Both the position numbers and the translations under genes were made by a program. Below the pieces are notes generated by a model. The model saw nothing but the letters and a program-made list of their open reading frames with translations, ran no database searches and was not told the origin of the DNA. 12,859 nt of DNA from Thiotrichales bacterium (lineage in GTDB: Bacteria > Pseudomonadota > Gammaproteobacteria > UWMA-0217): contig JANTGD010000061.1 in the NCBI GenBank assembly GCA_024763135.1, positions 1 through 12,859 of the forward strand. Direction: 5' to 3'. Within the stretch, counting starts at the first letter, position 1; each line of letters starts with the position of its first letter. This document shows positions 1 to 5,415 of this stretch, piece by piece.

Positions 1-97
1 CAGCCAATACCGCCGCAGGGGTCAGCAGGCCGGCAGCTGCTGCGACACTGGCCGCGCTGGCTGCGACGCTGCCTTTAAGAAAGGTTCTACGTTGCAT
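1..97 (-). CDS. soxY: SoxY N-terminus, thiosulfate carrier subunit (partial, runs off the left edge)
   Basis: Only the first 32 codons are present. They encode MQRRTFLKGS followed by an Ala-rich hydrophobic stretch and LLTPAAVLA. This is a twin-arginine signal peptide (RRTFLKG) of the form typical of SoxY, which is exported by Tat as a complex with SoxZ. SoxY carries the sulfur substrate on a C-terminal GGCGG cysteine in the periplasm; that part is outside the window. The start is supported by an AGGAG about ten bases upstream on the minus strand. It lies 33 bp after soxX on the same strand, so the two are co-transcribed. The assignment rests on the signal peptide plus the soxX neighbour. Other Tat substrates share such leaders, so this is likely rather than proven. 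Confidence 0.72.
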   Translation of the reverse strand, partial: MQRRTFLKGSVAASAASVAAAAGLLTPAAVLA

Positions 98-130
98 TTT
101 GGAAGTTCTCCTTACGGTGAATTACGTGAG

Positions 131-502
131 TTAGAGTGTATAGACGAACTCAACAATCTTATCGATTTCATCGTCGCTCAGAATGCCCATGGGGCCGAAC
201 GGCGGCATCATGGTATGCGGATTGGCAGTGCGTGCATCATAGATTTGAGCATGCAGTTTCGCCTTGTCGGGAAAACGCTGCTGCATTGCGACCAACGGGG
301 GGCCGATATTGCCCGGCAATGTACCGCCGGCGATCATATGGCAGGCCAGGCAGTTACCTTTTTTTCTGTCGAAAGCAATTTTTTTGCCTTGTTCGACAAC
401 TGTAGCTTCTTCCGCGTTTGCGGTTGTCGGAGAGAGCGACAGCATACCGGCGAGTGCGAGCACCGAGGCTGCGGTCGCGGTTGCTTTGAGTGCAATGTGC
501 AT
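131..502 (-). CDS. soxX: SoxX, c-type cytochrome subunit of the SoxAX thiosulfate-binding enzyme
   Basis: This 123-residue protein has an N-terminal Sec signal peptide (about residues 1-30, ending ANA). It has one heme c site, CLACH (51-55), followed by GGTLPGNIGPPL, which is characteristic of SoxX. HTMMPPFG (about 96-103) supplies the likely distal Met ligand. SoxX pairs with SoxA in the periplasm to attach thiosulfate oxidatively to SoxY. An in-frame ATG exists seven codons upstream (523). I chose the ATG at 502 because a GGAG lies six bases before it and the signal peptide then starts normally. It is the first gene of the minus-strand sox transcript, with soxY 33 bp downstream. Other sox genes would lie beyond the left edge. 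Confidence 0.9.
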   Translation of the reverse strand: MHIALKATATAASVLALAGMLSLSPTTANAEEATVVEQGKKIAFDRKKGNCLACHMIAGGTLPGNIGPPLVAMQQRFPDKAKLHAQIYDARTANPHTMMPPFGPMGILSDDEIDKIVEFVYTL

Positions 503-823
503 AATTTTCTCCAGTGATCTCATTGCGAAAAATGTGCGGTCCAGGGGTGGTGCACTTTCTTGGGTGCGCCCCGGAAATTGAAGAGGCTATAGGATACGTG
601 TTTTGGCAATGCTGACAACTAAGGGTTGCCCCAGATCATCATATAGAGATATAGGGTATATCCTACTTGTAATAGACGGGAAATTTGTTATCGCTCAGGT
701 CCATGGGGGGTAGATAAGGCAGTGCACCAGTGGGGGTGGTGCTACGCTTGACTCATCTGAGATGCCTCCCATGCAGTATCGTTTGGGGTTGATTCAGTAT
801 TCTCGAGCGCAGTGCCGGCGAGC
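503..823. other. Intergenic region between bepA and soxX, sox promoter region
   Basis: No gene is seen in these 321 bp. Both flanking genes are on the minus strand, so this holds the bepA 3' end and the control region of sox. It contains a promoter-like pair (591-618), an imperfect dyad TAGGGTATATCCTA (652-665) and a hairpin GCACCA/TGGTGC with a 7-base loop (724-742). The hairpin lies about 80 bp past the bepA stop but has no T-run in the direction of bepA transcription, so it is a poor intrinsic terminator. Confidence 0.6.
591..618 (-). promoter_or_regulatory. Candidate sigma70-type promoter for soxXY
   Basis: Read on the minus strand, TTGTCA (618-613) is followed after 16 bases by TATCCT (596-591), five of six and four of six matches to the sigma70 consensus. 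The predicted start of transcription is about 75-85 bases before the soxX start. It is a pattern match only; no conserved activator site can be named. Confidence 0.35.
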
Positions 824-2284
824 TTAACGTGCGGAGAGGGTGAGCTGTTGTTTCTGTAGCTGGAGTTTTAATTGGTCGAGTTTTGCAGTGGTGGAGGTAG
901 AGAGTTCTGGCAGTGCTTGCGCGTATTCGACCTGTGCAATGGCTTGATCCAGGGAGCCGGTCTGTTCGTAGTAGCGAGCCAGAGTGATGTGGCTTTGTAA
1001 GGGGAGCGCGGCATGCGCGGCAGCATCTGCTTTTAGTTTGAGTAGCTCCGGCCACTGATCGAGCAGGCTATCAGCCTGGACGAGGAGCCGATACGCTTTT
1101 CGTGGCTCTTGGTTTAAGAGATAGCTGCGCGCGAGCAGCTCGAGTGTGGCGGGTTGGCGGGGATAGTTTGCATTCAATGTTTCGAGCACAGAAATAGCTT
1201 CCGAGTAACGGATTTGGGCAATGAATGTTTCAGCTTTGAGTAATTGAACGGGCGTCAGGTGTTGCCAGCTCAGGGGCAGTTGCTCGAGCAGCTGTTGTGC
1301 TGATGCATATTGATGCCGAGCCACGGCGACTGCGGCCTTGAAAAATCGCTGCAAAGCGGGGTTTGTTGCAATCACGACCGGAGCGGTTTGGTTGCCGAAA
1401 CGGGCGATGATGGCCGCGCGAATGAGTTCGAACTGCTGCGAATCTCTCCGGCCTTGATGTTCTGCCGGCAGAACATTGAGGCTGTCTGCAATTCTCGTAA
1501 TGGGATGTGGGTGGGTTCTGAGAAACTCGGTGGCCGCGTCGCGCTGACCCAGCGTCTCATCTTGTAATCGCCCGAAAAAGCGGCTCATCGCAGAGGGATC
1601 GAAACCTGCGTTGGTTAAGATCTGTTTGCCGATGCGGTCTGCCTCGGTTTCATTGTCCCGGCTGAAACCCAGCTGAGCGCTGGCATTGGCTGCCACACCT
1701 GTATAAAGCATGGCTTGGGCAGCTTCGGGAGATTGTGAGGCTGCAATAATGGCGGCCAGCATACCCAGCGTGGTGCCCAGATTTAGTTTGTTTGCTTTTG
1801 CGTAGAACCGCGCAATATGGCGTTGAGCAACATGCGCAATTTCATGGGCAAGTACGCCCGCCAGTTCGCTTTCATTATCAGTTGCGGCAATCAGGCCAGT
1901 GTGGACCACGATGATGCCCCCAGGCGTGGCAAAAGCGTTGATGCTGTCATCTTCAATCAGTACAAACCGGAAAGGGTATTCAATATTCGGGGCGTATGTG
2001 AGTAATTGAGATCCCAGGTTCTCAAGGTAGCTCTCACTGACAAGATCTTTGGCGACAGGAAGTTGTGCGCGCAGCTGTTTGAGTAGCGCCTGCCCGAGTG
2101 AGTACTCGTCTGCCGTGCTCATTATAGTATCCGCCGTTTCTCCACCAATACTTGGTAGGGCAAAGGTGGATGGCCTGGCTTGCATGGGTAAAATTAGTGT
2201 CAAGGCTGCCAGGATGGTGCAGAACACGTGCTTGCAACGTGGTGTCGCTTGCGCTGTTAGTCTTCGAAGATAAAAGTCATTCAT
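824..2284 (-). CDS. bepA: BepA-like periplasmic M48 metalloprotease/chaperone with TPR repeats
   Basis: The product is 486 residues, close to the 487 of E. coli BepA (YfgC). A hydrophobic export segment covers about residues 18-37. The M48 peptidase domain has the zinc motif HEIAH (147-151), with NETEAD (211-216) supplying the third ligand. THPHP (256-260) corresponds to the regulatory histidine region of BepA. The C-terminal third (about 300-480) is Ala/Leu-rich helical repeat of TPR type. BepA degrades or chaperones stalled outer-membrane proteins such as LptD at the BAM complex. No strong ribosome binding site precedes the ATG at 2284. It is a housekeeping envelope gene and not part of the sulfur pathway. 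It is divergent from the rhodanese gene. Confidence 0.88.
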   Translation of the reverse strand: MNDFYLRRLTAQATPRCKHVFCTILAALTLILPMQARPSTFALPSIGGETADTIMSTADEYSLGQALLKQLRAQLPVAKDLVSESYLENLGSQLLTYAPNIEYPFRFVLIEDDSINAFATPGGIIVVHTGLIAATDNESELAGVLAHEIAHVAQRHIARFYAKANKLNLGTTLGMLAAIIAASQSPEAAQAMLYTGVAANASAQLGFSRDNETEADRIGKQILTNAGFDPSAMSRFFGRLQDETLGQRDAATEFLRTHPHPITRIADSLNVLPAEHQGRRDSQQFELIRAAIIARFGNQTAPVVIATNPALQRFFKAAVAVARHQYASAQQLLEQLPLSWQHLTPVQLLKAETFIAQIRYSEAISVLETLNANYPRQPATLELLARSYLLNQEPRKAYRLLVQADSLLDQWPELLKLKADAAAHAALPLQSHITLARYYEQTGSLDQAIAQVEYAQALPELSTSTTAKLDQLKLQLQKQQLTLSAR

Positions 2285-2572
2285 CGCTAAACCGCTGTAG
2301 TGTTAAGACTCTGCAATCGACGCAGTGAACGCCGCGTGAATGGCTCTGACGTATTGCAAACGCCGATGATTCACAGATATGAGCGCTGCGTTGAGCGTAG
2401 TACAAGGGCTGGGCGATTGCTTGATGTGGTCTTCCTTTAGAGATAGTGAGTCTTGACAGCAGTTCCGTAGAATAACGATTCTAGCGCTATTCTGTGACTG
2501 GGTTATTGAATTCTTGTGTGCCAGACGTTCTAATTAGCGTATTAACAAGTTCTAATTCAGATTGGTGGTGGA
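2285..2572. promoter_or_regulatory. Divergent bepA/rhodanese intergenic region with a 22-bp-spaced direct repeat
   Basis: No gene is seen here. A TTGACA (2453-2458) forms a perfect -35 for the plus strand, but no good -10 stands at 16-18 bp; the best is GATTCT (2477-2482, spacing 18), so the promoter is uncertain. A direct repeat GTTCTAATT occurs at 2527-2535 and 2549-2557. Its 22-bp period (about two helical turns) could place two bound proteins on one face of the DNA. The rhodanese start is preceded only by a G-rich GGTGGTGG. Confidence 0.3.
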
Positions 2573-2905
2573 ATGTTTGGAATTCAAGAAATCGATGCAC
2601 AACAGTTGCATGAGTGGCTGTCGAGCAAGGAAAATGTACGTTTGCTGGATGTGCGAACGCCTGGTGAGATTGCACAAGGCGTCATTCCGGGAACCGAGAT
2701 CCTACCCTTGCACATGGTACCCATAGAGCCGATTGAAGTTGCTGATGATGAAAAGCTTGTAATCTATTGTCGAAGTGGTGCCCGTTCCGGACAAGCCTGC
2801 GGTTATTTGATGCAGCAAAAAGGTTTGCAGAATGTCTATAATCTGCGCGGCGGTATCATCGCCTGGGCGTCTGCTGGGTATCCGATCGCATCAGCCAAAA
2901 CTTAA
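2573..2905 (+). CDS. Single-domain rhodanese-like sulfurtransferase
   Basis: This 110-residue protein is one rhodanese domain without signal peptide or membrane segment, so it is cytoplasmic. RLLDVRTPGEIAQGVIPG (about 23-40) is the conserved substrate-side motif. YCRSGARSGQA has the active-site loop CRSGAR with persulfide-forming Cys66. NLRGGIIAWASAGYPI is the usual C-terminal motif. In sulfur oxidisers such as A. vinosum a small rhodanese is encoded with tusA and dsrE2 and starts the transfer of sulfane sulfur to DsrEFH. Here dsrE2 follows, but 870 bp away and without tusA. The stop codon TAA (2903-2905) lies within the TTAA duplication that flanks the inserted element at 2906. The domain call is firm; the exact partner is inferred from context. 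Confidence 0.9.
   Translation: MFGIQEIDAQQLHEWLSSKENVRLLDVRTPGEIAQGVIPGTEILPLHMVPIEPIEVADDEKLVIYCRSGARSGQACGYLMQQKGLQNVYNLRGGIIAWASAGYPIASAKT
2902..2905 (+). repeat. Left 4-bp target-site duplication TTAA
   Basis: TTAA at 2902-2905 is repeated at 3067-3070 exactly outside the two ends of the palindromic element. It includes the stop codon of the rhodanese gene. Confidence 0.7.
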
Positions 2906-3066
2906 GAAAGCTCTGATTCATTCTGGCGCGAGCAGATTGTGGTGAAAATCGCCCAGTTCAAGGCGCGGATCGCAGGTAATAGCTGGCTATTGCGAAGATC
3001 CGCAACGCACAAGTGGGCGATTTTTAGCGCCGCAAGATGCCGTGTTACGAATTGATCAGAGCTTCC
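2906..3066. mobile_element. 161-bp palindromic MITE-like element with terminal inverted repeats and TTAA duplication
   Basis: The left end (2906-2923) GAAAGCTCTGATTCATTC matches the reverse complement of the right end (3049-3066), GGAAGCTCTGATCAATTC, at 15 of 18 positions. The symmetry continues inward: AAAATCGCCCA (2945-2955) pairs with TGGGCGATTTT (3014-3024), GCGGATC (2965-2971) with GATCCGC (2997-3003), and AATAGC (2978-2983) with GCTATT (2986-2991). The axis is near 2984. It encodes no transposase. A 4-bp TTAA duplication flanks it, which fits the YTAR target rule of IS5-family transposases, so it is probably a non-autonomous derivative moved in trans. Family placement is inference. As RNA it would fold into one long hairpin and could end or protect the rhodanese transcript. 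Confidence 0.8.
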
Positions 3067-3070
3067 TTAA
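3067..3070 (+). repeat. Right 4-bp target-site duplication TTAA
   Basis: This is the second copy of TTAA. Removing the element plus one copy would give rhodanese codons ending ACT TAA followed directly by GGTCAG. Confidence 0.7.
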
Positions 3071-3262
3071 GGTCAGTTCTGTGAAGCGGACTTTTACGAG
3101 GTTATCCGAGAACAGGGATCGTCGCAGCGAGGGACGCTGGTTTGATTTACATTCTCTTCCCCGATTGGAGGCATCATTCGCGCTATTGAAGGATAATCGG
3201 TGGGGAATCGAGCCAGATTCAGCTTTGCCACAGAAGCCAGTCTTTTTCTTCTCGGGCAGGTA

Positions 3263-3296
3263 TCTCAAAAGGATAACGATGCATCGTTTTTTGAGA
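3263..3296. repeat. Palindromic stem-loop around AACGATGCATCGTT
   Basis: The core AACGATGCATCGTT (3275-3288) is a perfect 14-bp palindrome. It is enclosed by TCTCAAAA (3263-3270) and TTTTGAGA (3289-3296), which are also complementary, with four extra bases (GGAT) on the left side. The T-run is within the right arm and not after it, so it is not a standard terminator. Confidence 0.5.
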
Positions 3297-3552
3297 GACC
3301 AGCGCCAGTAAGGCTTTGGGAAGACATATCCGACTCTTTCCGCGAGCAGGCGCCGCAAAACATCGCGAAAAGCCGACGCATAAGGCGTACACAGTTCAGC
3401 AGTGGGTTACACGTTTTCCCATTTTAACGAGGGGCCCAGCGTTTGTGTGGTGCGTTTCAACTAAAGTGCGAGATGCAGACGGCTCAGCTGAGTACGCCGC
3501 GCTAAGCTGGACCATGTGCTGAAACTACGTCTGCCTTGTGCATATTTAGACT

Positions 3553-3651
3553 TAAGACAATTCATAGTGGTGAATCCCCAAAGCCCCGCTGAATGAGGCT
3601 TTACTCTCGATTGTCTTAGTAAGCCGTTGGAGGGCTTATGGCTAGCGCTAG
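3553..3651 (+). ncRNA. Possible structured RNA element: nested stem with inner hairpins upstream of dsrE2
   Basis: An outer stem TAAGACAAT (3553-3561) / ATTGTCTTA (3610-3618) is perfect over 9 bp. Inside it lie a small ATTCA/TGAAT hairpin (3560-3575) that shares two bases with the outer stem, and AAAGCC (3580-3585) / GGCTTT (3597-3602). Directly after it come TAAGCC (3620-3625) / GGCTTA (3633-3638) with a 7-base loop, then the 10-bp palindrome CTAGCGCTAG (3642-3651). The pattern resembles a junction-type leader RNA or small RNA, about 120 nt before the dsrE2 start. I do not recognise a known riboswitch class. The structure is seen by base pairing only; transcription is not shown. Confidence 0.3.
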
Positions 3652-3773
3652 TAGCACCGGGGTTGAAATTTCGGCTGACTTAATCAGAATGGCCACCAAC
3701 TTCAGTTCCAAACCCTAAGTTTCATAGGTAAATCGGCCTATCACCCGCACAAGCGAATGAGGAAAATTGAATT

Positions 3774-4241
3774 ATGACTGAAAAGAAGCTGGCTATTATT
3801 GCGACCAAAGGTACACTGGATTGGGCTTATCCCCCGTTTATTCTCGCCTCAACAGCAGCTGCATTAGGCTATGAGTCGGAAGTGTTTTTCACCTTTTACG
3901 GACTGCAATTACTCAAGAAAAAGCTCGATTTAAAGGTATCCTCGTTGGGGAATCCAGGGATGCCCATGCCCATGCCTGTGCCCGTTTTTATGCAGGCTCT
4001 GCCGGGTATGCAGGCGATGATGACGTCTATGATGAAGAAAAAGATGAAATCGAAAGGCGTTGCGGATCTGGAAGATTTGCGAGATCTCTGTATTGAAGCC
4101 GAGGTCAAAATGATCGCCTGTCAGATGACGGTGGATCTGTTTGAAATGGATACCAGTGAGTTTATTTCAGAAGTTGAATACGCGGGTGCTGCAGCATTTT
4201 TTGAGTTTGCAGGCGAGTCAGATATCTGCCTCTACATTTAG
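3774..4241 (+). CDS. dsrE2: DsrE2-type sulfur carrier protein (DsrE/DsrF/DsrH-like family)
   Basis: The product has 155 residues. KKLAIIATKGTLDWAYPPFILASTAAALG is the alpha/beta opening of the DsrE2 family. GNPGMPMPMPVPV followed by MQALPGMQAMMTSMMKKK (about 59-91) is the Met/Pro-rich central segment usual in this family, and IACQMTVDLF carries the conserved Cys116. Further cysteines are Cys106 and Cys152. DsrE2 is linked with rhodanese and TusA in oxidisers using the rDsr or sHdr pathway and is thought to take part in persulfide transfer. A GAGGAAAA upstream of the ATG is an adequate ribosome binding site. It stands between the rhodanese gene and dsrA but is separated from both by long gaps, so it probably has its own transcript. 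Confidence 0.85.
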   Translation: MTEKKLAIIATKGTLDWAYPPFILASTAAALGYESEVFFTFYGLQLLKKKLDLKVSSLGNPGMPMPMPVPVFMQALPGMQAMMTSMMKKKMKSKGVADLEDLRDLCIEAEVKMIACQMTVDLFEMDTSEFISEVEYAGAAAFFEFAGESDICLYI

Positions 4242-5077
4242 GGCTGCATGCGGGTTGAGCAGTTAAGGGGGGATTGGGAGGCGTTGCACTCAATCTCCCG
4301 ATACTCTGTGGCAGCCCGTTCGCTTTCTCTAGAAGCCTGGCACAACATGGGGCGATAAGCCCGGGTCGACGCAACGTGGCCCTCGGGCGGTGCAGCGGTA
4401 TCGTTGTGAGAGAGTGTCTTCATCTTGGGGCGTGCTAGCTTCATAGATGTGGTAATGCCGTCGTAAGCGATTAACACAATCTGTGGTAGAGCTAATCAGT
4501 AATGCCGGCTTTTGGTCGATCTCTGCGCCCTCATTGTGATCGCTCGGTTGCACTGAGTGTTGCTTTCCTTCATTCAGGGCGCCTCAGCCCAATAGTTGTC
4601 AAGACCAACTGCATTTGGGTGCTGCTTTCTTAAAAAAGAATGCTTTGAGCGCGAAGCATGAAGTCAGCAAAAGACCTTCTCTAGCCCCACTATCTAGCCC
4701 GAGTAAATCGTCCAGTTTGAAATGATGGATACAGTTGTACTGCCTGCACTCCTGGGTAGGCGCGCTTCGTGGGAATGGTTGTTCACTTCACGAGGCCTGT
4801 AATAACGCTAGGGATTCAGGGAAGGTATCTCCCTTTATGACGCTTCTTTAGAGCCGCGCCCACGTGCCGCAAGGAGCCTGCCATTGCCTGCGCCTTGATG
4901 CACCAGAGAGACCAAGTTTTAACGCCGTCTGTTGGAAGCTGGTGGTTGTTCGCGGCCAATGATTCAGTGCACTGATAGGTGTCCAAATGAAAGGGTCGTA
5001 CGGGCTATCTGCATGAGCCCAAGATTGCGCTACACGGTGGATGTGCAGGTTGTGTTGCGCCAACTGCGACGCATAAA

Positions 5078-5099
5078 AGCTTGGGAAGATCCCTAAGCT
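5078..5099 (+). terminator. Hairpin upstream of the dsr promoter region, possible weak terminator
   Basis: AGCTT+GGGA (5078-5086) pairs with TCCC+AAGCT (5090-5093, 5095-5099), with loop AGA and one bulged T. It is followed by ATTCGTTTAAG, which is only a short T-run. It may separate upstream read-through from the dsr promoter. Confidence 0.3.
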
Positions 5100-5153
5100 A
5101 TTCGTTTAAGTGTGGGTAAGTGTTTGTTGAGCACCAGTCTCTATTTATCTGTT

Positions 5154-5180
5154 TTGATGGATAATTATGCCGGTTATAAA
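5154..5180 (+). promoter_or_regulatory. Candidate promoter of the dsr operon
   Basis: TTGATG (5154-5159) is followed by TATAAA (5175-5180) in an AT-rich stretch. The spacing is 15 bp, or 16 bp if ATAAAT is used, which is short for sigma70. Transcription would start near 5187-5190, just before the palindrome at 5199-5216 and about 230 bases before dsrA. Confidence 0.35.
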
Positions 5181-5198
5181 TATTTTTAATGAGGGTAT

Positions 5199-5216
5199 CT
5201 ATCCCCTAGGGGATAG
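5199..5216. promoter_or_regulatory. Perfect 18-bp palindrome upstream of dsrA, candidate operator
   Basis: CTATCCCCTAGGGGATAG equals its own reverse complement over all 18 bp. It lies about 20 bp downstream of the candidate -10 element, a usual place for a repressor site. The C-tract/G-tract layout is like operators of CsoR-family repressors, which include the persulfide sensor CstR, but the actual regulator is unknown. Confidence 0.45.
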
Positions 5217-5230
5217 CTTGCCTAAATCGT

Positions 5231-5255
5231 GAGCACCCCAAGAAGGGGGTTGTTC
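5231..5255. promoter_or_regulatory. Second CCCC/GGGG dyad upstream of dsrA
   Basis: ACCCC (5235-5239), six bases, GGGGT (5246-5250) form a dyad. With small bulges the symmetry extends outward to GAGCA on the left and TTGTTC on the right. Its centre is 35 bp from that of the 18-bp palindrome. It could be a second operator half or an RNA hairpin in the leader. Confidence 0.35.
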
Positions 5256-5324
5256 TGACTCGGCGGCATTCTCTAGACTGCGCCGACTAGCTGATAGATT
5301 GGCCCTGCGAGACAGTCGACTGTA

Positions 5325-5346
5325 GAACTTTGCTTTAGCGAAGTTC
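5325..5346 (+). promoter_or_regulatory. Stem-loop in the dsrA mRNA leader
   Basis: GAACTTTGC (5325-5333) pairs with GCGAAGTTC (5338-5346) over 9 bp, including one G-T pair, around a TTTA loop. A perfect 12-bp palindrome ACAGTCGACTGT (5312-5323) lies immediately before it. Both would be in the untranslated leader, about 70-100 bases before the dsrA start. Confidence 0.4.
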
Positions 5347-5415
5347 ACGCGACGAACAAGCGCAAGGCGGTGAATGAGATTTATTCAATATCCTGATTTT
5401 TTAGAGGAGAGCGGC

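Larger units (their letters stand above)
3071..3773. other. 700-bp non-coding, hairpin-rich region before dsrE2
   Basis: I find no credible gene: the open frames lack ribosome binding sites and recognisable motifs, and there is no TusA motif (CPxP) in any frame I read. The region contains a palindromic structure at 3263-3296, an inverted repeat GCAGACG/CGTCTGC (3475-3481, 3528-3534), a CTCAGCTGAG palindrome, and a dense hairpin cluster at 3553-3651, listed separately. It could be a long leader of dsrE2, a small RNA locus, or leftover DNA from a lost gene. Confidence 0.5.
4242..5373. other. 1.1-kb non-coding region between dsrE2 and the dsr operon
   Basis: No gene can be supported: short open frames on both strands have no recognisable domains and no consistent start signals. 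Just after dsrE2 a stem ATTGGGAG (4273-4280) / CTCCCGAT (4295-4302) with one G-T pair could end that transcript, but it lacks a T-run. Near the dsr end a hairpin occurs at 5078-5099. From 5154 on there is a promoter-like region with dyads, listed separately. The middle part (about 4310-5070) shows nothing I can interpret. Confidence 0.5.

Noticed and set aside
92..581. Open frames on the plus strand across soxX
   Set aside because: They lie antisense to a clear cytochrome gene with signal peptide and heme motif and have no recognisable domains.
3042..3522. Several overlapping open frames of 68-100 codons on both strands after the MITE
   Set aside because: They overlap one another in different frames, lack ribosome binding sites and motifs, and one begins inside the mobile element.
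3553..3651. tRNA or integron attC site
   Set aside because: The stems do not form a cloverleaf with conserved tRNA bases, and no attC core-site pair GTTRRRY/RYYYAAC was seen.
4162..4553. Minus-strand open frames after dsrE2
   Set aside because: Low-complexity, mutually overlapping translations with no domain; best explained as chance.
4848..5063. Minus-strand 71-codon frame in the dsrE2-dsrA gap
   Set aside because: No ribosome binding site or known motif; composition looks random.
5374..5415. Upstream ATG of dsrA giving 14 extra residues
   Set aside because: The ATG at 5416 has AGAGGAGA at ideal distance and gives the standard family N-terminus.
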